From Lutibacter sp. (GTDB lineage: Bacteria; Bacteroidota; Bacteroidia; Flavobacteriales; Flavobacteriaceae), in contig NVWM01000006.1 in the NCBI GenBank assembly GCA_002733665.1, positions 1 through 64,000 on the forward strand: 64,000 nt of DNA. Reading direction: 5' to 3'. The position numbers and the translations under genes were made by a program. The notes beneath the pieces were generated by a model. It was given only the letters and a program-made list of their open reading frames with translations, was not told where the DNA came from and ran no database searches. Shown piece by piece: positions 18,043-27,578 of this stretch. Position 1 is the first letter of the stretch, and each line of letters begins with the position of its first letter.

Positions 18043-19815
18043 GTGAAACACAATTTGCTTAAAAATATTAATATTCCTAAAGATTTACGAAAACTTTCTA
18101 CAGAAAAGTTACCTCAACTTGGGCGTGAATTAAGAGAATTTATTATTGATATTGTAGCAGCCAAAGAAGGACATCTTGGCGCAAGTTTAGGCGTAGTTGA
18201 ATTGACAATTGCACTGCATTATATTTTTGACACACCAAACGATTTATTAATTTGGGATGTTGGTCATCAAGCCTACGGTCATAAAATATTAACAGGAAGA
18301 AAGGATGTTTTTCATACCAACCGTCAATTAAACGGAATCTCAGGATTTCCAAAAATAAGTGAAAGTGAATATGATGCCTTTGGAGTTGGTCATAGTTCTA
18401 CTTCTATTTCTGCGGTTCTAGGAATGGCTGTCGCTTCACAATTAAAAGGTGATTTAGAAAAACAACATATTGCTGTTATTGGTGATGCTTCTATTGCTGC
18501 TGGAATGGCTTTTGAAGGGTTAAATCATGCAGGAGTTACAGATGCAAACATATTGATTATTCTAAATGACAATGCTATGGGAATTGATCCAAGTGTTGGC
18601 GCATTAAAAGAATATTTTACCAATGTAAAAGCAGGAAAATCTGTACGGAAAAATAATATTATCGAAGCCTTAAATTTCAATTATTCTGGTCCAATTGATG
18701 GAAATGATATCAATGCGTTACTATCGGAATTAAATCGTTTAAAGTCGATAAAAGGCCCTAAATTTTTACATGTAATTACCACTAAGGGAAAAGGTTTAAA
18801 ACAAGCTGAAGAAAATCAGGTATTATATCATGCTCCTGGAAAATTTGACAAAAATACAGGTGATCGTATAACAAGTGTAAATGTAAATCAACCTCCAAAA
18901 TACCAAGATGTTTTTGGATTCACTTTGGTTGAATTGGCCAAAAAAAATAAAAAAATTGTAGGAATAACTCCTGCAATGCCAACAGGAAGTTCGCTTAAAT
19001 TCATGTTAGAACAAATTCCTGAAAGAGCCTTTGATGTTGGTATAGCTGAGCAACATGCTGTAACTTTTGCTGCAGGTTTGGCAACGCAAGGAATGATTCC
19101 TTTTTGTAATATTTATTCAACTTTTTTACAACGAGCGTACGACCAAGTTATTCACGATGTCGCTTTGCAAAATCTTCCTGTCGTTTTTTGTTTAGATAGA
19201 GCAGGTATTGTTGGAGAAGATGGCGCTACTCATCATGGTGTCTTTGATATATCATATTTAAGATTGATTCCAAATATGATACTCTTTGCACCAATGAACG
19301 AAGAAGAATTACGCAATATTATGTTTACAGCACAACTTGGTTTAGAGCATCCTATTGCTATTCGTTATCCTCGCGGAAAGGGCACTACAGTTAATTGGAA
19401 AACTCCTTTTTTAAAAATTGAAATTGGTAAGGGCGAGCAATTATCAGAAGGAAATAAAGTTGCTGTTTTAACAATTGGGACAATTGGAAACACCATTATT
19501 GAAATAGAAAAAGAGTTGCCAAAGAATACTATTTCGCATTTTAATATGCGTTTCATAAAGCCTTTAGATCAAAAACTTTTACATCAGGTTTTTCAAAAAT
19601 TTGACAACATAATAACTATTGAAGATGGAACTATCGTTGGCGGATTTGGAAGTGCTGTTTTAGAATTTGCTTCAGAAAATAATTATTCAAATAAGATCAT
19701 CAAACGCTTAGGTGTTCCTGACAATTTTATTGAGCATGGCGGAGTTCAAGAATTATATAAAATTGTTGGTCTTGAAAAAGAAAAAATTCTAGAAGAAATC
19801 AAAAATATGATATAA
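18043..19815 (+). CDS. dxs: 1-deoxy-D-xylulose-5-phosphate synthase
   Basis: DXS condenses pyruvate with glyceraldehyde 3-phosphate, the first step of the MEP route to isoprenoids (menaquinone, undecaprenol, carotenoids). The start is GTG at 18043, the only sensible start for the MKHNLLKNIN opening. Visible motifs are FGVGHSSTSIS, the thiamine diphosphate motif GDASIAAGMAFEGL (from residue 147), NDNAMGI, the transketolase-type segment DVGIAEQHAVTFAAGLA, and DRAGIVGEDGATHHGVFD. At 590 residues it is somewhat shorter than the ~620 of Escherichia coli but complete. Divergent from tadA; a hairpin terminator follows the stop. Confidence 0.97.
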   Translation: MKHNLLKNINIPKDLRKLSTEKLPQLGRELREFIIDIVAAKEGHLGASLGVVELTIALHYIFDTPNDLLIWDVGHQAYGHKILTGRKDVFHTNRQLNGISGFPKISESEYDAFGVGHSSTSISAVLGMAVASQLKGDLEKQHIAVIGDASIAAGMAFEGLNHAGVTDANILIILNDNAMGIDPSVGALKEYFTNVKAGKSVRKNNIIEALNFNYSGPIDGNDINALLSELNRLKSIKGPKFLHVITTKGKGLKQAEENQVLYHAPGKFDKNTGDRITSVNVNQPPKYQDVFGFTLVELAKKNKKIVGITPAMPTGSSLKFMLEQIPERAFDVGIAEQHAVTFAAGLATQGMIPFCNIYSTFLQRAYDQVIHDVALQNLPVVFCLDRAGIVGEDGATHHGVFDISYLRLIPNMILFAPMNEEELRNIMFTAQLGLEHPIAIRYPRGKGTTVNWKTPFLKIEIGKGEQLSEGNKVAVLTIGTIGNTIIEIEKELPKNTISHFNMRFIKPLDQKLLHQVFQKFDNIITIEDGTIVGGFGSAVLEFASENNYSNKIIKRLGVPDNFIEHGGVQELYKIVGLEKEKILEEIKNMI

Positions 19816-19849
19816 AAAAAAGAGAGCAAAATTTGCTCTCTTTTTTTTT
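19814..19849. terminator. Bidirectional terminator between dxs and the T9SS cargo gene
   Basis: Palindrome with AGAGAGCAAA pairing to TTTGCTCTCT, flanked by an A-run on the left and a T-run on the right, so it can end transcripts arriving from either side. Confidence 0.85.
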
Positions 19850-19865
19850 ATATAGAATTGTGATA

Positions 19866-22800
19866 TTATTCTATTATAATTTTATGTGTAGACTGCAAAC
19901 CATTTGCAGCAAACTTCATTATATACATTCCGCTTGACAAATTAAGAGAAACTGGTTGTTCTAAACCATTTTCAAAATTCACTTTAGTAGTATGAACATT
20001 TCTTCCGTTAATATCAAATACATTAATCGTACCTTCTCTAATTTCACTATTAGGAGAAATTGTAACATTCCCATTTGATACTGTTGGATATACTCTTATT
20101 AATTCATTTTTAGCGAATTCATCTACAGATAAACTTGTTGCTGCTGCAGTAAATTGACCTGTAAACATTCCTCTACCAAACGTAGTTGCTAAGACAGTAT
20201 TATCAAAAGTTCTTAAATCAAAACTCGTAACTTTTACATCTTTCATTCCATTTTGAGCTTGATACCAATTTGGAGTTGCGTCATTAAAGTTTGGTGAAGC
20301 CCAAACTCCTAATTCTGTTCCAACAATTACTTCATCTGAATTAAGCGGATTTGCCAAAATGGCTCTTGTAGGAAAATCTGGCAAATCTCCTTCTTTGTTT
20401 TGCCATGTTGTACCGGCATCATCACTATAGAATACACTTGTAACTCCATAGTTGAAAAAAGAAACATAAATATCAGATTCTGTTTCACCTAATTCTATAC
20501 AAGAAATACTTCCAACAAAAGCAGGTCCAGTAATATCTGCCCAAGTAGGTGATGCATTTGCATTTGTTAACCTTAATAGTTTACCATCACTTGTACCAAC
20601 AAACAATGTAGTAGTTGTAAATGTAGATGTTTTAAAAGCTGTAGGAGCCCCTGTTAACAAACCATTTGTTAAAGCTGTAGTACTAGTAACAGAACTTGCC
20701 CCTAAAATATGTCTGTTAAACTGTGCATTCGGTGTACTATTGTATAAAATATTATTATCACTATCTAATGCTGCAGGATTTATAAATTGCCCAGGACTAT
20801 TACCTGCTATTGTATATACAAAAGCACCAGATGTATAATTATAACGAGAAACATTTCCATTTTGACTTGATGCTATCATATATTCTTGATCTCTATCAAT
20901 AAAACAAAATGCTCCATCTCCACCTCTAACAACAATTGAACTATTGATTCCAGGAGTAGCATTGTTTAACAATAATGAATTATTATCTTGAGCTCCTGCC
21001 AATAATTTTTCGTTATTTTGATCAGGACCAATCGCTCCTTTATAAAATTGAAGTGTATTATAATTCTTATTTCTTGGTTGTACTAAACCTCCTGAATTAC
21101 CAGAATAATATACACCTCCATCATTTCCAAACAATAATTTAGATGGATCATTGTTTCCAAAAGCAATTGCATGCTGATCAGGATGAGCATCATTTATACT
21201 AGAGTTTGTATATGCTTCAGAAATCTGTGTCCAGTTATTGTTATTTGATTTAAACAAATTAATTCCTCCAACATAAAATATATCATCATCCGTAGGGTCT
21301 ACTCCAATGAATATATCATACCATCCTTGAGTATTTGTAAAATCATTTGCTGGTATACCACCATCTATATCATTAGGAAGTGCAAGGGTTGTTTCACTCA
21401 CGAATTCGTTAGTTGTTTTTAAAATTTGCACAGGAGTTGCGCCTCCTGAAGTATAACCCATGGCATACACTGTTCCTGGATTTGTTCCTGAAACTGCTAT
21501 TTGAGTTCTACTAGCTCCTGCAATTGATTGCCTAAAAATAAAACTTGTACCATCAGAAGATGATAGTATTCTACCTCCGCCATCACCATAGGTAATACTA
21601 TTTATAGTAGATACCCATACTTTATTATCTGCAGCTATTTCTATATCGTTTGGCATATAAGGATTTCCTTGACCTGCATTTAATACTAATTCATTCCAAT
21701 TAGCTCCAGCATCAACAGACTTAAACAAACCAAACTCACCATTACCAAAAGTTGTCCTTGGAGTTGGGCTAGGAGAACCTGGATTATATCTAAAAAATGC
21801 ATCAGATGCAGCAACAAAAACTTCTGAAATACCACCGTTATCACGTACCACAACATCGTTAATATGTGAAATTCCTGTAACAAAAGTGTCTGTACCTCCA
21901 ACAGCAGATATATTTACAACTACACTATTTCCTAGTTCTGTTAAAATACCTGCTCCATCAGCTTGAGAAATCATAAATGATGGTATTGTTACTGATGCTC
22001 CAACTGCTCCTGGACCCATTACAATTGGTGCATCTGCAACATTGTTTATTACAATTACTGCAACTGCTCCAGCATTTTCTGCGTTCAATACTTTTACTCC
22101 AAACTCACAACCTCCTCTTTGTATAACAGCAATATTACCATTAATTGCAGCTCCGTTAGTCAACGCATTACAAGCTTCGGTTGGAGAAGCTGTTCCATCA
22201 CTAGCTAAAACTAAATTTCCAGTAAAAGAACCAAGTGCAGATCCAAAACCTGCCTCAACAAAACCATAATCTCCAGCAATATTTGCTGGCGAATTAACAG
22301 TAAAAGCACCTATTGTACCAGGAATTATAGTATCAATACCTCCAAAAACTTGAGTCCAAGTTACTCCACCATCAGTAGATTTCCATAAACCATTTCCGTT
22401 TACATCTCCAGCTACATATGATTCTCCTGTACCTACATAAAAAGTATCTAAATCATTAGGATCGTAAGTAATACAACTTATACCTAAGTTTTGTGGCATA
22501 TCTACCTCTGACCATGCAGAATTGGCATCCGTAATATCTTCATTTACCCATAAACCTCCACTAACTCCACCAGCAAACACACGTTTATTAGTAGCGTCAT
22601 TTGGGTCAAACATAATTGCTCTAGTTCTTCCACCTACATTGTCTGGGCCTCTTTCAACCCATGGAGTTGTAGTTTCACCAGGAACTTTACTAAATTGGTC
22701 TTTTAAAGTTTCTTGTAACCTTATTACTCTTTCAGGATGTGGTCTTCCTGTAGCAGGATCTAGAGTTAAACTCCACATTTCCTCAAAATATTTTCCTGGA

Positions 22801-23003
22801 GGAACTCCATGTGCTTTTCTTTCTTTTCTAGAAAGTTTAAGTGTCTCTTCAAATGGACTGTTATTTAAAAAAGCAATGTGTTGCTCTCTTAACTTATCTA
22901 TTTCGTTTGTACTAGTGTTTGTACTAGTGTTTTTAATAGTCATTAATAGTCCAAAAACAATCAAAGTTGCAAGACTAAAAACGATAAGTAATTTTTTTTT
23001 CAT
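19866..23003 (-). CDS. Secreted beta-propeller (BNR/VPS10-like) protein with PA domain and type A T9SS sorting domain
   Basis: This 1045-residue protein starts with an N-terminal membrane-targeting segment (residues ~3-23). A conserved pre-region with ERKAHGVPPGKYFEEMW and WVERGPDNVGGRTRA leads into sialidase/sortilin-like propeller blades with Asp-box-like repeats (LWKSTDGGVTWTQVF; LFKSVDAGANWNELV; FYSDDAGTTWQNKEG). A protease-associated (PA) domain is inserted between blades (CNALTNGAAINGNIAVIQRG through VTIPSFMISQADG). The last ~75 residues (LIRVYPTVSNGNVTIS ... GMYIMKFAANGLQSTHKIIIE) are the type A Por secretion sorting domain, cleaved after export. Function is unknown; such propellers bind glycans or proteins at the surface. 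The catalytic residues of true sialidases were not identified. Confidence 0.9.
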   Translation of the reverse strand: MKKKLLIVFSLATLIVFGLLMTIKNTSTNTSTNEIDKLREQHIAFLNNSPFEETLKLSRKERKAHGVPPGKYFEEMWSLTLDPATGRPHPERVIRLQETLKDQFSKVPGETTTPWVERGPDNVGGRTRAIMFDPNDATNKRVFAGGVSGGLWVNEDITDANSAWSEVDMPQNLGISCITYDPNDLDTFYVGTGESYVAGDVNGNGLWKSTDGGVTWTQVFGGIDTIIPGTIGAFTVNSPANIAGDYGFVEAGFGSALGSFTGNLVLASDGTASPTEACNALTNGAAINGNIAVIQRGGCEFGVKVLNAENAGAVAVIVINNVADAPIVMGPGAVGASVTIPSFMISQADGAGILTELGNSVVVNISAVGGTDTFVTGISHINDVVVRDNGGISEVFVAASDAFFRYNPGSPSPTPRTTFGNGEFGLFKSVDAGANWNELVLNAGQGNPYMPNDIEIAADNKVWVSTINSITYGDGGGRILSSSDGTSFIFRQSIAGASRTQIAVSGTNPGTVYAMGYTSGGATPVQILKTTNEFVSETTLALPNDIDGGIPANDFTNTQGWYDIFIGVDPTDDDIFYVGGINLFKSNNNNWTQISEAYTNSSINDAHPDQHAIAFGNNDPSKLLFGNDGGVYYSGNSGGLVQPRNKNYNTLQFYKGAIGPDQNNEKLLAGAQDNNSLLLNNATPGINSSIVVRGGDGAFCFIDRDQEYMIASSQNGNVSRYNYTSGAFVYTIAGNSPGQFINPAALDSDNNILYNSTPNAQFNRHILGASSVTSTTALTNGLLTGAPTAFKTSTFTTTTLFVGTSDGKLLRLTNANASPTWADITGPAFVGSISCIELGETESDIYVSFFNYGVTSVFYSDDAGTTWQNKEGDLPDFPTRAILANPLNSDEVIVGTELGVWASPNFNDATPNWYQAQNGMKDVKVTSFDLRTFDNTVLATTFGRGMFTGQFTAAATSLSVDEFAKNELIRVYPTVSNGNVTISPNSEIREGTINVFDINGRNVHTTKVNFENGLEQPVSLNLSSGMYIMKFAANGLQSTHKIIIE

Positions 23004-23027
23004 TATTTCTTAATTTAATTTGGGTTA

Positions 23028-23035
23028 CAAATATA
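23028..23035 (-). promoter_or_regulatory. Candidate -7 box of the propeller gene
   Basis: The minus strand reads TATATTTG, 24 nt before the ATG at 23003. No clear -33 TTTG was found. Confidence 0.5.
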
Positions 23036-23074
23036 CTAATTATCATATTAAAGGCTAAAAAAGAGTGTTAAAAT

Positions 23075-24418
23075 TTAAAGTATCTCTCCTTTTATTTTTT
23101 TATGTAAAATTAACGCATAACTATCAGACATTGTGGAAACAAAACTACAAATTGAGAAAATCCTATCATATAAAGAGTCTTTAGTTTGATGGTAGTTTTC
23201 TGGCAATAATAATAATAGTATTAATTTATCATAATTAGACATACTATTATCGTGTGAGTTATTAATTGCATTTATAAAAACATTTAGTAAATCAGATAAA
23301 ATCTTATATCCTGCTACTTCTTTTTCTACAACCTCTTTACTTCTATATATTTTTTCAACACTTATCTTTAATATGTCGTTAATCTGTGCCTCATACTTAC
23401 ACTTATCGAGCAAAGAAGTTTGAAATTCTCCTTTTAAAATTAAAGATTCGTTGTTTATAAACATTTCTGCCGCTTCATTAATCAAGTTTCCTATTGCCAA
23501 TGCGCGTAAATAACTTAATCTGTCTTTCTTTGTTTTGAGTTGATGGTATTTTTTAGAATTAATAGTATCTCGAACTAAATTAATCAAATATTCTAATGCG
23601 TATTCTTCTTCTATCAGCCCAAGGTTTAAACCATCTTCAAAATCTATGATTGTGTAACAAATATCGTCAGCTGCTTCAACCAAAAAGGCTAAAGGATGAC
23701 GATTAAATGCCATATGTTCATCATCACGAAGTTTCACTAAACCTAATTCTTGTGCAACATCTTTAAAGGCTTCAACTTCTGATTGAAAAACGCCATATTT
23801 CTTATCAACTATATGTTTTGTGGGCTTTTTAGGTAAGGATTCTTTAGGGTATTTCATAAAAGCTCCCAAAGTTGCATAAGACAATCGCAATCCACCTTCA
23901 ACACCTTCTCTGTTTTCTGTTAAAATTTTAAAACCATTTGCATTTCCTTCAAAATCAATTAAATCTTGCCATTGCTTATCAGTCAATTGACTTTTATATT
24001 GCGCTCCATTTCCTGACTTAAAATACTCTCCTATTGCTTTTTCTCCTGAGTGTCCAAAAGGAGGATTCCCAATATCATGCGATAATGCAGCAGCAGCTAC
24101 AATAGCGCCAAAATCATTTGCTTGATAGCCTTTTTCTGTTAAATCTGGATATTTTTCTATAAGTTGTTTACCAACAATTCTACCTAAGGAACGGGCTACA
24201 ACACTTACTTCTAAACTATGCGTTAAGCGTGTGTGAACGAAATCGGTTTTAGAAAGAGGTACAACTTGGGTTTTGTCTTGTAAGCTTCTAAAATTATCAG
24301 AAAAGATAATTCTATCATAATCTACTTCAAAACCTAACCTTGTTTCATCTTGATCTTTTCGGTATCTTCTTTCAGTATCTCCGTATCTTTTTAAGGATAG
24401 TAATTGTTCCCAGTTCAT
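23075..24418 (-). CDS. dgt: dGTP triphosphohydrolase
   Basis: Dgt hydrolyses dGTP to deoxyguanosine and triphosphate and so tunes dNTP pools. The 447-residue protein has the HD-domain metal site: His in RLTHSLEV (H67), then SHDIGNPPFGH with H114-D115, and a later Asp in VEAADDICYTIIDFEDG. The N-terminal block ETRLGFEVDYDRIIFSDNFR and RSLQDKTQVVPL are typical of dGTPases. Length is normal. It is a single gene facing the phosphate transporter gene head to head, with about 120 bp between the starts. Confidence 0.95.
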   Translation of the reverse strand: MNWEQLLSLKRYGDTERRYRKDQDETRLGFEVDYDRIIFSDNFRSLQDKTQVVPLSKTDFVHTRLTHSLEVSVVARSLGRIVGKQLIEKYPDLTEKGYQANDFGAIVAAAALSHDIGNPPFGHSGEKAIGEYFKSGNGAQYKSQLTDKQWQDLIDFEGNANGFKILTENREGVEGGLRLSYATLGAFMKYPKESLPKKPTKHIVDKKYGVFQSEVEAFKDVAQELGLVKLRDDEHMAFNRHPLAFLVEAADDICYTIIDFEDGLNLGLIEEEYALEYLINLVRDTINSKKYHQLKTKKDRLSYLRALAIGNLINEAAEMFINNESLILKGEFQTSLLDKCKYEAQINDILKISVEKIYRSKEVVEKEVAGYKILSDLLNVFINAINNSHDNSMSNYDKLILLLLLPENYHQTKDSLYDRIFSICSFVSTMSDSYALILHKKIKGEIL

Positions 24419-24501
24419 AAGTGTCTTTTTTTAGAATTTGCAAGGTAGTGTTTTTAATAAAAAGATAACATTAAGATAACATTCAAAAAGGACTCTCTGA
24501 A

Positions 24502-24509
24502 TAACTTTG
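24502..24509 (+). promoter_or_regulatory. Candidate -7 box of the phosphate transporter gene
   Basis: TAACTTTG matches TAnnTTTG, 27 nt before the ATG at 24537. Confidence 0.5.
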
Positions 24510-24536
24510 TAACCAACAATAAAGAACTATATAAAT

Positions 24537-26813
24537 ATGGATAATGCTTACTTATTAATGATAATCGCTCTTGCGGTTTTAGCTGTTGCCGATTTAATCG
24601 TTGGTGTTAGTAATGATGCTGTAAATTTTTTAAATTCAGCCATTGGCTCAAAAGCCGTTTCGTTTAAAACCGTAATGATTGTTGCGAGTTTAGGAATTGC
24701 CTTTGGAGCAATTTTTTCCAGCGGAATGATGGAAGTTGCTCGTAAAGGAATTTTTAATCCGAGTATGTTCTCTTTTGATAATATTATGGTCATTTTTATG
24801 GCGGTAATGATTACCGATATTTTACTTCTCGACTTTTTCAACACTCTTGGAATGCCAACATCTACAACGGTTTCAATCGTTTTTGAGTTGTTAGGTGCTG
24901 CCGTAGCAATAGCATTGATTAAAATTGGTGCTGATGGTGGAAGTTTTTCTGAAGTGACAAATTATATCAATACTGAAAAAGCAAAACAGATTATATTAGG
25001 GATACTTGGTTCTGTTGTTTTTGCTTTTTCTGTTGGAGCATTTGTACAATATATTTCTCGTTTGTTACTTTCTTTTAATTTTGAAAAGAAAGCAAAATGG
25101 GTTGGCGCCTTATTTGGTGGAGTTGCATTGACAGCAATGGTCTATTTTATATTGATGAAAGGTATCAAAGGTGCAGATATTGCAAAACAAAGTTTTGATA
25201 TTATTGGAGGTGCCACAATTAAAGATTATTTAGAAAATAATGTTTTACAGATTATATCAGTAAGTTTTGTTATATGGTCAGTATTATCTTATCTGTTTAT
25301 TAATTTCTTAAAAATCAACATCTATAAATTAATTATTCTTGTTGGTACGTTTGCATTGGCATTGGCATTTGCAGGAAATGATTTGGTAAACTTTATTGGT
25401 GTTCCTATTGCTGCTTGGCAATCTTTTCAAGCGTTTATGGATCCTTCAATAAACGTTGGCGGATTGGCTGCTACTGAATTTACTATGGATGTTTTAGGAA
25501 AGAAAGTTGCAACTCCAACACTACTATTATTCATTGCAGGAATGATTATGGTTGCTACTTTATGGTTTTCTTCTAAAGCAAAAGATGTTTTAAAAACATC
25601 GATAGACTTGTCTAGTCAAAGAACAACTAAAGAACGTTTTCAGCCAAACTTCTTATCAAGAGGGTTGGTGAGAGGTGCTATGTCGATTTCAAAATATTTA
25701 TCTATTGTGACTCCAACATCTTTTCAAAATAAAATTGAAAAACAATTTGAAAAACCTGTAATTCAATTAGTGCAAGGAAAAACACATGAGTTACCTGCAT
25801 TTGATATGGTTCGTGCTGCTGTAAACTTGATGGTAGCAGGAATTTTAATATCAATAGCAACTTCATATAAATTACCACTTTCAACAACATATGTAACATT
25901 TATGGTTGCTATGGGAACATCGCTTGCCGATAGAGCTTGGGGAAGTGAAAGTGCTGTTTATAGAGTTGCAGGTGTATTAAATGTTATTGGTGGATGGTTT
26001 GGAACTGCACTTATTGCATTTATTGCTGCAGGTGTTGCTGCATTCCTTATCAATTGGAATAAAGAGGTTATGATTCCTATATTATTACTAATGGCTGTTT
26101 TATTATTAGTTCGAAACTCTATCAGTCATATAAAAAAATCAAAGGAGACCAAAGCTGAGGATAGTCTTAACAGAACCGAAAGTAAATCTGTACAAGGTGT
26201 TATTAAAGAAAGTTCTTCTAACATTTCTAAAGTATTAAAGAGAGTTAGTAAGATTAATGAAAATGCAATAAATGGTTTAATTAATCAAGATTTACCAACA
26301 CTTAAGAAAACGAGAAAAGCGGTTGGAAAATTAGAAAGTGAAATTGAAGATTTACAAAACAATATCTTCTATTTTATTAAAAACCTTGATGAAACATCTG
26401 TAAGAGCAAGTACTTTTTATATTGATGTTATAGGAGATTTACAAGATATTGCTCAATCTGTTGAGTTCATATCTAAGGTGAGTCACAAACATATCAACAA
26501 TAACCATAAAGGGTTAAAAAAGAATCAAGCGAAAGAATTGAAAGAAATTAGTGTAAAATTAAATGAGTTACTTGCCAAAACAAGTGCCATTTTTGACTTA
26601 CAGTCTTTTGATCAAATAACGAATGTTCTTGAAGAAAAACAAATGTTGCTTGAAGATGTTTCTAAATATGCTCAAATTCAAGTAGAGCGTACAAGAACAA
26701 CAGAATCAAGTCCGAAAAACACAACATTATACTTTAGTATCTTGTTAGAAACGGAAGATTTATTAAAAGCAACTATGAATTTATTAGAAGCACATGCTTC
26801 AAGGAAACAGTAA
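24537..26813 (+). CDS. PiT-family inorganic phosphate transporter with PhoU-like C-terminal domain
   Basis: The 758-residue protein has two PiT half-repeats, each with the signature around GxxND: GVSNDAVNFLNSAIGS (residues ~22-38) and AFAGNDLVNFIGVPIAA (~280). About ten or more hydrophobic segments lie between residues 1 and 530. PiT proteins import phosphate (often as a metal-phosphate complex) with protons or sodium. From about residue 540 the protein is soluble and helical, with long Lys/Glu coiled segments (KRVSKINENAINGLINQDLP, LESEIEDLQNNIFYFIKNL). This resembles a PhoU-type regulatory domain, which in other bacteria is a separate gene next to pit. The fusion implies built-in regulation of transport. 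Confidence 0.92.
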   Translation: MDNAYLLMIIALAVLAVADLIVGVSNDAVNFLNSAIGSKAVSFKTVMIVASLGIAFGAIFSSGMMEVARKGIFNPSMFSFDNIMVIFMAVMITDILLLDFFNTLGMPTSTTVSIVFELLGAAVAIALIKIGADGGSFSEVTNYINTEKAKQIILGILGSVVFAFSVGAFVQYISRLLLSFNFEKKAKWVGALFGGVALTAMVYFILMKGIKGADIAKQSFDIIGGATIKDYLENNVLQIISVSFVIWSVLSYLFINFLKINIYKLIILVGTFALALAFAGNDLVNFIGVPIAAWQSFQAFMDPSINVGGLAATEFTMDVLGKKVATPTLLLFIAGMIMVATLWFSSKAKDVLKTSIDLSSQRTTKERFQPNFLSRGLVRGAMSISKYLSIVTPTSFQNKIEKQFEKPVIQLVQGKTHELPAFDMVRAAVNLMVAGILISIATSYKLPLSTTYVTFMVAMGTSLADRAWGSESAVYRVAGVLNVIGGWFGTALIAFIAAGVAAFLINWNKEVMIPILLLMAVLLLVRNSISHIKKSKETKAEDSLNRTESKSVQGVIKESSSNISKVLKRVSKINENAINGLINQDLPTLKKTRKAVGKLESEIEDLQNNIFYFIKNLDETSVRASTFYIDVIGDLQDIAQSVEFISKVSHKHINNNHKGLKKNQAKELKEISVKLNELLAKTSAIFDLQSFDQITNVLEEKQMLLEDVSKYAQIQVERTRTTESSPKNTTLYFSILLETEDLLKATMNLLEAHASRKQ

Positions 26814-26824
26814 TTGTTATTCAC

Positions 26825-26853
26825 AAAAAAAGGCGCTTTTCAGCGCCTTTTTT
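26825..26853 (+). terminator. Terminator after the phosphate transporter gene
   Basis: AGGCGCT pairs with AGCGCCT around a TTTC loop (26831-26848), extended by an A-run on the left and a T-run on the right. Confidence 0.9.
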
Positions 26854-26956
26854 AATATCTAACTTTTTTACTTCCAGAAAATTGCTATCATTTATTTTTA
26901 AATAACACATTAAAAGTTGTTACGTTTTAATTCTGGTTAGAGAATACTAATTTCTA

Positions 26957-27499
26957 TTAATAAAAAAGTCGTTTATCAATGTCTTTTCTCTTTCCTAACA
27001 ATTGAAAACCTGTATGTGCTTTTTTATGTTCATCAAATTTTCTAATATCAACAACATACGTTTTGGATAGTGTATCGTGCCATCCACGTTGAGAGTTTCC
27101 AAAAAATGAAAATGGTTCAAATGGTATTATTCTACATAAGGAACGAATAACAATTGTTTCTGGCGATGGTTTTTCTCCATTCTCTAAAACTACTTTTGTT
27201 CTTGTAACTAACTTGCCTATGGTTCTTTGAGTGAGTCCTTCAAGAATCATATAAAAAAACAAAATAACAATCGCAGAAATCAATCGATCTAAAATCGGAT
27301 TTACATATTCTAAGTCTACAAAAAATTGTACTGCCGCTTCACTTCCTAAAAGCTCTGCAATTAAACCTGCAATAACTATGATCACAATAAGAATAAAAGT
27401 AAATACAATTCTATCTATTATATAGTTAACAAATCTGTTTGATTTACTCGCCAACATTTCTTCTGTTACTCTAAATTCAGAATAATTTAATACTTCCAT
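26957..27499 (-). CDS. RDD family membrane protein
   Basis: The 180-residue protein opens with a polar segment (EFRVTEEMLASKSNRFVNYIIDR), in which the R...D pair of the RDD family is visible. Hydrophobic helices follow at about 30-50, 75-100 (LISAIVILFFYMILEGL) and a weaker one near 120-140. QRTIGKLVTRTKVV after the second helix is the other family hallmark. RDD proteins are small inner membrane proteins of uncertain role; some act as ion antiporters. The gene lies downstream of nrdA on the same strand, but a terminator hairpin separates them. Confidence 0.85.
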   Translation of the reverse strand: MEVLNYSEFRVTEEMLASKSNRFVNYIIDRIVFTFILIVIIVIAGLIAELLGSEAAVQFFVDLEYVNPILDRLISAIVILFFYMILEGLTQRTIGKLVTRTKVVLENGEKPSPETIVIRSLCRIIPFEPFSFFGNSQRGWHDTLSKTYVVDIRKFDEHKKAHTGFQLLGKRKDIDKRLFY

Positions 27500-27520
27500 T
27501 TTTAAAATTTCAAATAAAAA

Positions 27521-27550
27521 AATCTCGAAATAAAAAAATATTTCGAGATT
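27521..27550 (-). terminator. Terminator after nrdA
   Basis: A 12-bp perfect stem (27521-27532 with 27539-27550) with an A-rich loop. The minus strand continues into a T-rich tract, as expected for the end of the leftward nrdB-nrdA transcript. Confidence 0.85.
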
Positions 27551-27578
27551 TCAGTAATTACTAATTTATCTCTATAAT

